From: Dyella solisilvae
GTDB taxonomy: Bacteria; Pseudomonadota; Gammaproteobacteria; Xanthomonadales; Rhodanobacteraceae
Reading direction: 5' to 3'
Assembly (NCBI RefSeq): GCF_003351225.1
Contig: NZ_QQSY01000002.1
Span: 568,693-632,692, forward strand
DNA length: 64,000 bases
Position numbers and translations under genes: made by a program. Numbering within the stretch: position 1 is the stretch's first letter; every line of letters begins with the position of its first letter. Below the pieces are notes generated by a model. It ran no database searches. It worked only from the letters and a program-made list of their open reading frames with translations, and had not been told where the DNA came from. Below are positions 8,339 through 16,202 of the stretch, in pieces.

Positions 8339-9103
8339 ATGTCGCGTCTGAAAGATAAGGTTGCACTCGTCGTTGGCGCCAGTTCCGGCATCGGCCGGGC
8401 CACCGCCAAACTGTTTGCCGCAGAAGGGTCGAAGGTCGTGCTCGGTGCGCGCCGCGATACGGAACTGCAATCGCTGGTCGCCGAGATCGAGGCGGCCGGA
8501 GGTTTTGCCGTGGCCCTGGCGGGCGACGTCCGTTCCGAGGCCTACGCCAAGGCGCTGGTTGATCTGGCCGTGGCGCGCTTCGGACGGCTGGATATCGCCT
8601 TCAACAATGCCGGCACGCTGGGCGAGACGGGAACGAGTACTGACGTAAGCGAGGGTGGCTGGAGCGATACCCTGGCCATCAACCTCACCGGATCGTTTCT
8701 CGGCGCGAAGCACCAGATCGCGCAGATGCTGAAGAACGGTGGCGGCTCGGTGATCTTCACTTCCACCTTCGTCGGCCACTCCTTTGCGTTTCCCGGCGTC
8801 GCTGCCTATGCAGCCAGCAAGTCCGGGTTGATCGGGCTTACCCAGGCCCTGGCCGCGGAGTTCGGGCCGCAGAACGTGCGCGTGAATGCGGTGTTGCCCG
8901 GGGCTGTGGACACGGACATGTATCGGGACATGAACGATACGGCCGAATCCCAGGCATTCGTGACGAACCTGCATGCGCTCAAGCGTGTCGCCACACCGGA
9001 TGAGTTGGCCCGCGCGGTGCTGTACTTCGCGTCCGACGACTCCGCCTTCGTCACCGGCACGGCGTCCCTGGTGGACGGCGGAGCCTCGATCACGCGCACA
9101 TAA
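8339..9103 (+). CDS. SDR family oxidoreductase
   Basis: 254 residues, the standard length for a classical short-chain dehydrogenase/reductase. The cofactor motif GASSGIG is at 13-19, NNAG at 89-92, and the catalytic residues are Ser142, Tyr157 and Lys161 (YAASK). The C terminus carries the usual FVTGTASLVDGGASI pattern that closes the NAD(P) pocket. The start at 8339 is preceded by GGAG about 8 nt upstream; frames reaching further upstream lack a site. The protein is cytosolic and reduces or oxidises an unidentified carbonyl/alcohol. It is followed by a secreted alpha/beta hydrolase 98 bp downstream on the same strand, possibly co-transcribed. Confidence 0.9.
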   Translation: MSRLKDKVALVVGASSGIGRATAKLFAAEGSKVVLGARRDTELQSLVAEIEAAGGFAVALAGDVRSEAYAKALVDLAVARFGRLDIAFNNAGTLGETGTSTDVSEGGWSDTLAINLTGSFLGAKHQIAQMLKNGGGSVIFTSTFVGHSFAFPGVAAYAASKSGLIGLTQALAAEFGPQNVRVNAVLPGAVDTDMYRDMNDTAESQAFVTNLHALKRVATPDELARAVLYFASDDSAFVTGTASLVDGGASITRT

Positions 9104-9201
9104 CGGGCCCTGCCTTGAACTAAACCCTGGACGAGGTTGCCAGCGGCTTCGTCCATCCAGGGGAACCAGCCAGCCCAACCTTTTCTTAGGGAGTCATATC
9201 G

Positions 9202-10137
9202 ATGATTCGCCTGTTTGTTATGGCGTGCCTGCTTGCGGGCCTCAGCCTTCCCGCCGCCGCAACCGTTCAACCCTTTCCTCCTTCCTTCAGGGTCCAGGAT
9301 CTCAAGACAGACGGGGCCACCATCCATGTTCGCGTCGGCGGCAAGGGACCGGCGGTCGTCCTGCTGCATGGCTTCGGGGATACCGGCGACATGTGGGCGC
9401 CGCTGGCGACCGATCTGGCTCGCGACCACACCGTCGTGGTGCCCGACCTGCGTGGCATGGGCCTGTCCTCGCACCCGGAAGGCGGTTACGACAAACGGAC
9501 GCAGGCCGCGGACATCCGCAGCGTGCTAACCCAGTTGGGCATCGACCACGCCGTCGTGGTGGGGCACGACATCGGCACCATGGTGGCGTACGCCTATGCT
9601 GCGCGTTATCCCGACAAGACGGATCGTCTCGTCGTCATGGATGCGCCCGTACCCGGCATCCCGCCCTGGGACCAGATCGTGCGCCTGCCCGCGCTTTGGC
9701 ATTTCGACTTTGGCGGTCCCGACATGGAGCGCCTTGTTGCCGGCCGCGAGCGCATCTACCTGGATCGCTTCTGGGACGAGTTCGCCGGCGATCCTTCCAA
9801 GGTCGACGAAGCGACACGGCAACACTACGCCGAACTCTACGCCAGACCGGGCGCCATGCATGCCGCCTTCGCGCAGTTCCGCTCGATCCGGAAGGACACT
9901 GAAGACAACAAGGCCGCGATGGCGACCAAGCTCACCATGCCGGTGCTTGCCATCGGCGGCGAAAAATCATTTGGCGCGAACGAAGCCATCGTCATGCGCA
10001 ATGCCGCCACCAACGTGACGGAACTCGTCATCCCCAATGCAGGGCACTGGCTGATGGAAGAGGCCCCGGGCGTAACCATTCCCGCGGTCCACCACTTCAT
10101 TGATGGCAAGCCGCTGGACTCACCCGCAACGAAGTAA
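9202..10137 (+). CDS. Secreted alpha/beta hydrolase, epoxide hydrolase / dehalogenase type
   Basis: 311 residues with a clear signal peptide (MIRLFVMACLLAGLSLPAAA). The hydrolase fold shows HGFGD (56-60) for the oxyanion hole and GHDIGT, where Asp123 replaces the Ser of esterases. An Asp nucleophile is the mark of epoxide hydrolases and haloalkane/haloacetate dehalogenases. NAGHWLMEEAP near residue 285 supplies the catalytic His. The signal peptide means it acts in the periplasm or outside, less common for this group. AGGGAG sits upstream of ATG 9202. Which of the two activities it has cannot be decided from sequence alone. Confidence 0.85.
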   Translation: MIRLFVMACLLAGLSLPAAATVQPFPPSFRVQDLKTDGATIHVRVGGKGPAVVLLHGFGDTGDMWAPLATDLARDHTVVVPDLRGMGLSSHPEGGYDKRTQAADIRSVLTQLGIDHAVVVGHDIGTMVAYAYAARYPDKTDRLVVMDAPVPGIPPWDQIVRLPALWHFDFGGPDMERLVAGRERIYLDRFWDEFAGDPSKVDEATRQHYAELYARPGAMHAAFAQFRSIRKDTEDNKAAMATKLTMPVLAIGGEKSFGANEAIVMRNAATNVTELVIPNAGHWLMEEAPGVTIPAVHHFIDGKPLDSPATK

Positions 10138-10149
10138 GGCACGAACCTG

Positions 10150-10184
10150 GTGAGCGTCCGCTTCGATCGGAAGCGGACGCTCAC
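10150..10184. terminator. Long perfect hairpin, probable terminator
   Basis: A perfect 15-bp inverted repeat (GTGAGCGTCCGCTTC and its complement) around GATCG begins 13 bp after the hydrolase stop and lies between convergent genes. There is no T run, but the stem is strong enough to end or stabilise transcripts from both sides. Confidence 0.5.
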
Positions 10185-10311
10185 AGCTCCGGATTCACTC
10201 TGCGCGATGGAGTAGCCTGGAGGCGCCACGGCCTCTTGCCGGACAGGCCGATCACTTTCTCGAGCAAGGCTGATGCAGCCATCAACACCTGCCGAGTCCG
10301 ACTGGCGCCCA

Positions 10312-10752
10312 TCAAGCCGACGGCAACACCGTGAAGCGGTTACAGAGGAAGGTGTTTCCCGTGGCATCCTTGGTCTTGGCATAGGTGCTCTGGCGTAGCG
10401 TCAACACCTCGCCCTGAACGCAACGCTGGTCCTCATGCAGGAGGTCGGCGAAGCTGCCCGTACGCGGCGGCGTATCACCTTCCGCCCGCTTCTCTTCGCC
10501 GTAGCCAAGCCAGTAACTGACCCAGTCCGTCGGCTTCTTGGCGGCGTTTTCGCCCGACTTGCCTGCTTCGTACCCCAGGTCGTAGCTGGCGCGATCGATG
10601 GGTACGAACTTGAGCGCCGCCAGCGGCAAGGCGTTCTTCTGAGGATCTGGTTTCCTTTCTGGCTGCGCGTTCGCACTGTGGCTACGCAGCACCAGAAAAC
10701 CTACGACGACAACGAGCCCAACCGTAGCCAACACCAAGCCTTTCGACTTCAT
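10312..10752 (-). CDS. Small secreted or membrane-anchored protein, unknown function
   Basis: 146 residues. GGGGGAGA lies just upstream of the ATG, a strong ribosome binding site. Residues 5-22 are a hydrophobic segment followed by SANAQ, so it is either cleaved and exported or anchored with the rest in the periplasm. The mature part has two Cys (in EDQRCVQGE and TFLCNRF) that could pair, and a Tyr/Gly-rich stretch, YDLGYEAGKSG...YWLGYGEE. I do not recognise the family. The next gene upstream on this strand starts at 11117; the two may share a transcript. Confidence 0.6.
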   Translation of the reverse strand: MKSKGLVLATVGLVVVVGFLVLRSHSANAQPERKPDPQKNALPLAALKFVPIDRASYDLGYEAGKSGENAAKKPTDWVSYWLGYGEEKRAEGDTPPRTGSFADLLHEDQRCVQGEVLTLRQSTYAKTKDATGNTFLCNRFTVLPSA

Positions 10753-10850
10753 AGAGTCTCCCCCCTCTTTGTTGGTAGATCATTTCAAACCGACGAGTGT
10801 GTCGTTTCGCTAACCCAATCTCTCTCCGCTTTCGGCTGCTGGCGCGGCGC

Positions 10851-11117
10851 CTAGGCCCAGGAAACGTCGACGACGTCGACTTCCATTCCCGGCGCAAAGG
10901 CAACCTCGTTGATTTCCTCGGCATGGATGACAGCCTCGGAATCGGCAGTTCGATGGCGCTGCGCCACTTCCGGCCAGTGTCGTGCAGCCAGATCGATGGC
11001 CTTTGAAAGCGCCGAATCCGAATCGTCCGCAGAGACGACGCCATAGAGCTCGAAGCTGCCGGTCCCATCAGGACGCAGAAATCCCTGCCCCACAGCCAAC
11101 ACTGACCAAAGCCCCAT
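10851..11117 (-). CDS. Small protein of unknown function
   Basis: 88 residues from the ATG at 11117, chosen because GGGGGA sits 4-9 nt upstream; a longer frame upstream is Arg/Pro-rich and looks random. The protein (MGLWSVLAVGQ..., ending VDVVDVSWA) is acidic, with no Cys and no clear membrane segment, and looks like a small alpha/beta cytosolic domain. Family not recognised. It is followed by the exported 146-residue protein on the same strand after about 100 bp. Confidence 0.5.
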   Translation of the reverse strand: MGLWSVLAVGQGFLRPDGTGSFELYGVVSADDSDSALSKAIDLAARHWPEVAQRHRTADSEAVIHAEEINEVAFAPGMEVDVVDVSWA

Positions 11118-11134
11118 ATTTCCCCCTGACTGTC

Positions 11135-11159
11135 GTCCGCCTTCCCCACAAAGGCGGAC
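11135..11159 (-). promoter_or_regulatory. 9-bp hairpin just upstream of small gene
   Basis: GTCCGCCTT and AAGGCGGAC form a perfect stem with a 7-nt loop, 18-20 nt upstream of the start codon at 11117 on the minus strand. It may be a 5' UTR structure or a terminator for upstream transcripts. The rest of 11160-11517 shows no gene. Confidence 0.3.
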
Positions 11160-11517
11160 ACACATGGATTCCCCTGTGCGCGCGGCGCCAAACTGTGTGG
11201 CAGCCAGCACTGGGCGCCGGCCCGTCCCCCTTGCGCCAGGCCGCGGTGCGCAATGCATCACACCGCGGACGCTCAGCCAGGCCGTCGCGGACACCTCGAT
11301 ATCACCCCGCCCAGGGGACCGCAATCGGAAGTTTTCCGATGACGGGCGCGCCCTGCGGCAAACGCGAGCGGATGGGCACACGAGGATCGCCGGCAAAAAC
11401 CGTGACTTATCCGGACCTTGCCCTACTGCCCGCGTGGCGTGAACCAGGGCTTGTACGCCATCAGAAGAGGTGGACCGCCGAGGGCGCTGGCGCCGGATCG
11501 CTGCCCTTCCACATACG

Positions 11518-11543
11518 ACAAAGGCCGCGCTGGCGGCCTTTGT
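11518..11543 (-). terminator. Terminator at end of amino-sugar operon
   Basis: An 11-bp stem (ACAAAGGCCGC with its complement, 4-nt loop) ends 22 bp past the sulfotransferase stop. On the minus strand the stem closes with TTTGT. It is the likely end point of the long minus-strand gene series beginning at 24626. Confidence 0.6.
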
Positions 11544-11565
11544 TCATTCCTGCGATGACGAGCCC

Positions 11566-12411
11566 TTACACGATGGGTACCTGGTTGACGTTGTTCTTGG
11601 GATCCATCCAGAACGCCTCGTTCGCGAAGCGTCCGAAGATCTCCCGAGGAAGAATGGGCTGGCGCTCGACCAACTCCACTTTCGGTCGAACGGAGTGCAG
11701 GCCGGGCATGCCAACACGGGCATCGAACTCGTCCGCGTTGTATTCGATGCGGTCGAAGTCGTGTTCGAACCAGGGCTCGCCGAGGAACTGGTAGACCGCG
11801 CGCACGGCCGTGGCCGGATCACGCACCAGGTTTTCGTAGGTGAGCATCAACAGGTGGTCTTTCGCGAACTGGCCGTAAAACGCCTCCTTGGTGGCCTGGT
11901 AGGCAAAGCCCACCATGCCCCGGGGGTCGGTCAAGGCCTCGATGCGCGAATACACCGTGGTATTGGTGTCGAAGCGGAACACCTTGCTGACGCTGACCGG
12001 CTGCTTCTGGACCAGTCGCTCCATGCTGTCCAGCACCCAAGCCAGCTGGCGCACGCAGGCAATGACCTTCACTCCGGGGAACAGCGTGTTGAGCAGCTGC
12101 ATCCGGCTGCACCACAGGCGACTGGTGTCAAACACCACCTCGGAGCCGCCCTGGACGGAATAGAAGTTCTCGACCAGTCCGCGCAACAGCGCGACGCGCT
12201 GCTCATCGGAGACATCAAACGAAAAATCGTTCTTGCTGCTCGCCTCGGCGATTACCACGCCCATGATGTCGGCCAGCGGGCTGGTCATGCCCGCGCGGAA
12301 GCGTGGATTCTGGTTGAGGATCGCAGCCAGCAGCGTGGTGCCGGAGCGCGGCAGCCCGGAAATAAAGTGGAACTTCCGTGGCGGGTTGCTGGCGTCTGGC
12401 GTGACTGGCAT
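11566..12411 (-). CDS. Sulfotransferase family protein
   Basis: 281 residues. SGLPRSGTTLL near residues 18-28 is the P-loop-like 5'-phosphosulfate-binding motif of PAPS-dependent sulfotransferases, and a later segment around LTYENLVRDPATAVRAVYQFL matches the family's C-terminal region near the 3'-phosphate site. It would move a sulfate group from PAPS to an acceptor in the cytoplasm. The start has a strong AAGGAG ribosome binding site. It is the last gene of the amino-sugar series, 51 bp after the LacI gene, with an intercistronic hairpin between. The acceptor is unknown. Related proteins without proven sulfotransferase activity also exist. Confidence 0.8.
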   Translation of the reverse strand: MPVTPDASNPPRKFHFISGLPRSGTTLLAAILNQNPRFRAGMTSPLADIMGVVIAEASSKNDFSFDVSDEQRVALLRGLVENFYSVQGGSEVVFDTSRLWCSRMQLLNTLFPGVKVIACVRQLAWVLDSMERLVQKQPVSVSKVFRFDTNTTVYSRIEALTDPRGMVGFAYQATKEAFYGQFAKDHLLMLTYENLVRDPATAVRAVYQFLGEPWFEHDFDRIEYNADEFDARVGMPGLHSVRPKVELVERQPILPREIFGRFANEAFWMDPKNNVNQVPIV

Positions 12412-12453
12412 GCAAGTACTCTCCTTTCGATCGGTGTCGTGTGCTGCAGCATA

Positions 12454-12471
12454 GCGCCCTGTTCAGGGCGC
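12454..12471 (-). repeat. Intercistronic hairpin overlapping LacI stop
   Basis: GCGCCCTG-AA-CAGGGCGC on the minus strand is a perfect 8-bp stem that includes the TGA stop of the LacI gene. It could slow read-through or protect the upstream mRNA from decay. No T run follows. Confidence 0.4.
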
Positions 12472-13470
12472 GGGAGCCGTTGATGCGCGCATGCGCATTT
12501 CGTAGCTGACTTCGACCATGCGTGCATCTCCCTTGCCCAGCACGCGAAGCAGAAGTTCTTCGGTGGCGCGCTTGCCCATTTCCCGCACGGGCTGGTGAAC
12601 CGTAGTCAGGGGTGGCCACACCTGCGTCGCGATGGTGGTGTCGTCGAAGCCGCAAATGGAAATGTCGCGAGGGACCGACACCCCGGCCTCCGATGCGGCC
12701 CAGATGGCGCCGACGGCCATGTCGTCGTCGGCCGCAAAGATCGCCGTCGGTCGCTGTTTCAGCGCGAGCAACTTGCGAGCCGCGGCCACGCCGGATTCGA
12801 AGGAAAACTGGCCTTGAACCATGTATGCCGGGTTTTCCTTCAACCCCGCGCGCTGCAGGCCGTCACGGAAGCCGGCAAGGCGCCAGATGCCTGCGCCGTG
12901 CTTCGGATCACCCATGATGTGGGCGATGCGGCGATGACCCAGCGACACCAGGTGTTCCACCATGGCTGCCGCCGCTTCGCGCTCACGCAGCATCACGCCG
13001 ATGCAGCCCTTGGGTTGGCGCGGGGCAATCGAGGCGAACGGCAGGTCACTCTCACGCAGGTAATTGAGCAGTTTCGCATGGTCGGTGATGGGCGGCGTAA
13101 GGATCAGTCCATCCGGCTGGTGCCGCGACAGGATGCCCTCGACGCGCTCGACAAAGTCGCGCGCCGTCGAGACCAGCGGCTGCACCATCATGCTGTACTG
13201 CCGCGCCTCGCACGCCTCCAGCACGCCCGCCTGGACTTCCATGATGTAGCTCGGGGACAGGTTGTCGTAGAGCAGGCCGACCATGAACGAGCGGTTGGTC
13301 GCCAGGCTGCGCGCCGAGGTGAGCGGCCGGTAGTTGAGTTCGGCTACAGCCGCCAGTACCCGCTCCCGGACCGAGTCGCGCACGTTCGGCTCATTGTTGA
13401 GCACGCGCGACACGGTCTTTTTCGAAGTGTCAGAGGCACGGGCGACATCGTTGATGGTCACGCGTGACAT
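12463..13470 (-). CDS. LacI-family transcriptional regulator
   Basis: 335 residues, normal for LacI/GalR proteins. The N-terminal helix-turn-helix reads VTINDVARASDTSKKTVSRVLN (residues 4-25), followed by the hinge helix region NYRPLTSARSLAT. The remainder is the two-lobe sugar-binding domain (GLLYDNLSPSYIMEVQAG..., CGFDDTTIATQVWPPLTTVHQP). It is encoded 16 bp after the GH2 gene, inside the locus it probably controls. The effector should be an amino sugar or its phosphate (inference). A perfect 16-bp palindrome with a central CG lies upstream of the first gene of the locus and is the best candidate operator. Confidence 0.92.
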   Translation of the reverse strand: MSRVTINDVARASDTSKKTVSRVLNNEPNVRDSVRERVLAAVAELNYRPLTSARSLATNRSFMVGLLYDNLSPSYIMEVQAGVLEACEARQYSMMVQPLVSTARDFVERVEGILSRHQPDGLILTPPITDHAKLLNYLRESDLPFASIAPRQPKGCIGVMLREREAAAAMVEHLVSLGHRRIAHIMGDPKHGAGIWRLAGFRDGLQRAGLKENPAYMVQGQFSFESGVAAARKLLALKQRPTAIFAADDDMAVGAIWAASEAGVSVPRDISICGFDDTTIATQVWPPLTTVHQPVREMGKRATEELLLRVLGKGDARMVEVSYEMRMRASTAPAP

Positions 13471-13486
13471 GGATGCCTTTGCGTAT

Positions 13487-16198
13487 TCAATGGTCTGCCC
13501 CCTGCGCGGCGGTAGCCGGAACGTTCTGGGCGGGAACGTTCCACCCGCTGACTTCGACTACAGGCACGGCCGTTCCCTGCGATGCATATCGCGCGGTCAG
13601 GGTCATCGACTCGCCGGGCCAAAGCGTGACGTCATTGTCAGTCCACCTTATAGGCAGCGCAAGATCGCCATGCGCGCCGCGCTTGATCGACACATGCTCG
13701 AACAGCGCCACCGCCTTGGACGAGGCGGGTACGGTCAGCGTGACGGTGGTGACGTCTTCTTTTCCTTCGCGCCTCGTCGTTGCACGGATCTCGCTCGTCG
13801 CGGCCGGCAGCGAGCGCAGCGCCGTCAGGTCTCCGTACTGCGTCACTGGGGTTAGGTACCAGTTCGACTTCGGCCAGTTGAGCACGTCCGCCCGGGTGGA
13901 CAGCCAGTAGACGTTGCGGCTGACCGGCTTGCCATCGAAAGAAGCGAGATCGAGCTCGACAAAGTACGTAGGCGACAGGCCGGCGATGGCCGGCAGCGTC
14001 AACAGCGACCCCGTGTGGTTCCCCGCGACGTCGATGCCTTTCAGTTGCTTCTCGAAACGCACGCTGCCATCCAGGTTGCGCACACGGATGCTCGCCTGCA
14101 GGCCATGGGCATCGTCAAGCGTGTGGTTCACCAGCACGATGCCCTTCGTGTCGTACGAATACTGGATGTGCACCAGTTCGTTGGCTTTCTTGGCGCCGAA
14201 ATAGGCGCCGGCCGGATTCATGAAGTAGTCGTACAGATGCCAGTGCAACGAAGGCCAGGCGTTATTGAGCATCCAGTAGATCACGCCGGTTGCGGGCTTG
14301 GCGGCGTCCATGTGGGCGTTGAACGCCTCGAACTGCGCGCGCACATTGTCGTAATTGTCGAGCTGGGCCTTGGCGACGTAATCGGCAAGACTCGTGGGCG
14401 CCCCATAGCGGGCGGCCAGCGCGTTGTCGAACGGCGTGAGCACGGAGAATGTCGACCAGTCCGCCGACGCGTGGTATTGCCTCGCCTCGGGGTACTTCCA
14501 CAGCGCCTCCTGCTCCTGCGGCGACAACATCCGCTGGATGTCTTCCAGTCGCGGGATGTCGGCGCCCGCACTGACTTCGGAATCGAAGCCAAATGCTCCG
14601 CCGAGCTTGTCGGCATACCAGTAGGCTGGCGGTATCCAGTCATACGGACCAGCCATCTTCATGCCGGATGGGCCGGCTTCGGCAGTCGCTTGATCGACGG
14701 CAGCCGAAATGATGGGCAGCGACCAGTTCGCGGTGCGCAGCGTATCGGTGTACATCTTCGCGAGCGGCGGCGGCGGCGCATTGTCGCTGCCGATGTAGAA
14801 GCCGATCACCGAAGGGTGGTTGCGAAGCAGGCGCGCCTCGCTGGCCATGGATTCCTCGGCCACCTTCTTGTCGGCGTCGCTCCAGGGTTCGCCGCCGGTC
14901 TTCGCCGCGGACTCCCATTTGTCGCAGCATTCCCAGCCGGCGAGAATCATGATGCCGTTGCGATCAGCGAGGTCGTAGAAGTGCTGGTTCTCCAGCTTGC
15001 CTTCGCTGCGGATGGCATTGAGGCCGAGATTGAGGACGTAGCTGAACTCGGCCTCCATGCGGGCGGGATCATCACGCAGGAACATGTCCGGCGCCCAGCC
15101 GCCGCCGCGGATCAGCAGCGGCTTCCCGTTGATGAAGAACTGCCGATAGCCCTGCTTGGTCAGGCTTGAGGTGACGCTGCGTATGCCGAACGTCGTGGTG
15201 GTGCGGTCGGAGGTAGCGCCGTCGACCGCAGCGGTCATGTCGAGCTGATACAGCGGATGTTCGCCCATGCCGGCCGGCCACCAGATCTTCGGGTGATCCA
15301 GTGCGAGGCCAGGGGTGGTCGTGGGTGAGAACGAGACAGTCTGCGTTTGACCGGGCGCGAGGTGGACGGATTGCTGCACGGGAACACCCGCCACCGTGCC
15401 CTTGATCGTCGCGTCATGGGCCACCGTGTCGAGGTTCTTCGCCTCCACCGTCACGGCCAGCGTGGCGCGCGACAGATCGGGCAGCGGCAGCGTGGAGAGT
15501 ACATGCGGGAAACTCAGTTCCACGGGCCCGGTCTGCGCGATGTCCACGCCGCGCCACGGGCCCATGTTGTTGTCCGGAGGCGTCGGGTTCCAGTCCACCC
15601 AGCCAATCGACAGGCTCTTTCTGGGGTCGCCCGGGTGCACCCGCATGGCGAGGACGTTGGCGCCTTCGTGCATCCAGCGCGTCACGTCGAACTCGCGCAC
15701 CGGATAGGCACCGGCGACATCGCCGTGGTCGGCGACCAGGTGTCCGTTCACCCACAGGTCGGCGCTGGCAATCATGCCGTTTGTGCGCACCAGCGCGTGC
15801 CGTCCTGACGGGCCTTTCGGCAGCACGAACTCGGCGCGATACCACCAGGGCGTCACGAACAGGTTGCCGCTCGCGTCCGGCACCTGCACCGCGCGCAGGT
15901 TGTCGCTGTAGAAGACGTCGTTCTTGAACGCGCCGTTCTCCAGCAGACCGGCCATGACCGTCGCTCGACCACTAACCGGGTACCACTCCTTGGTGGTGAA
16001 GCCGGTGACGGAAATGTCGGCGCCACCCTGCGGCGCCTTGGCCACGTCCTGAATCTGCCAATGTTCGATGGCCGTGACGGAGCCGACATCCGGCGCCAGC
16101 CGAGTGGAAGCGTAGGGAGTTTGAGTGTGCGCGGCCGGAGCGACCGATGCCGCCATCGCGGCCATCATCCAAAGCGCGAGCCTGGTGGGAGTTTGCAT
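13487..16198 (-). CDS. GH2 exo-beta-D-glucosaminidase-like glycoside hydrolase
   Basis: 903 residues from ATG 16198, which opens a signal peptide (MQTPTRLALWMMAAMAAS...) and lies 4 bp after the permease stop. Domain order is typical of GH2: N-terminal jelly roll, Ig-like domains, a TIM barrel from about 330 to 680, then C-terminal Ig-like domains. Diagnostic stretches of the exo-glucosaminidase branch are DWNPTPPDNNMGPWRGVD (about 202-219), GWECCDKWE (421-429), GSDNAP with Asp472 as expected acid/base, and DSEVSAG with Glu541 as expected nucleophile. It should remove terminal GlcN from chitosan oligosaccharides outside the cytoplasm. The same branch includes plant endo-beta-mannosidases acting on N-glycans, the main alternative. 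Confidence 0.85.
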   Translation of the reverse strand: MQTPTRLALWMMAAMAASVAPAAHTQTPYASTRLAPDVGSVTAIEHWQIQDVAKAPQGGADISVTGFTTKEWYPVSGRATVMAGLLENGAFKNDVFYSDNLRAVQVPDASGNLFVTPWWYRAEFVLPKGPSGRHALVRTNGMIASADLWVNGHLVADHGDVAGAYPVREFDVTRWMHEGANVLAMRVHPGDPRKSLSIGWVDWNPTPPDNNMGPWRGVDIAQTGPVELSFPHVLSTLPLPDLSRATLAVTVEAKNLDTVAHDATIKGTVAGVPVQQSVHLAPGQTQTVSFSPTTTPGLALDHPKIWWPAGMGEHPLYQLDMTAAVDGATSDRTTTTFGIRSVTSSLTKQGYRQFFINGKPLLIRGGGWAPDMFLRDDPARMEAEFSYVLNLGLNAIRSEGKLENQHFYDLADRNGIMILAGWECCDKWESAAKTGGEPWSDADKKVAEESMASEARLLRNHPSVIGFYIGSDNAPPPPLAKMYTDTLRTANWSLPIISAAVDQATAEAGPSGMKMAGPYDWIPPAYWYADKLGGAFGFDSEVSAGADIPRLEDIQRMLSPQEQEALWKYPEARQYHASADWSTFSVLTPFDNALAARYGAPTSLADYVAKAQLDNYDNVRAQFEAFNAHMDAAKPATGVIYWMLNNAWPSLHWHLYDYFMNPAGAYFGAKKANELVHIQYSYDTKGIVLVNHTLDDAHGLQASIRVRNLDGSVRFEKQLKGIDVAGNHTGSLLTLPAIAGLSPTYFVELDLASFDGKPVSRNVYWLSTRADVLNWPKSNWYLTPVTQYGDLTALRSLPAATSEIRATTRREGKEDVTTVTLTVPASSKAVALFEHVSIKRGAHGDLALPIRWTDNDVTLWPGESMTLTARYASQGTAVPVVEVSGWNVPAQNVPATAAQGADH

Positions 16199-16202
16199 GG
16201 GG

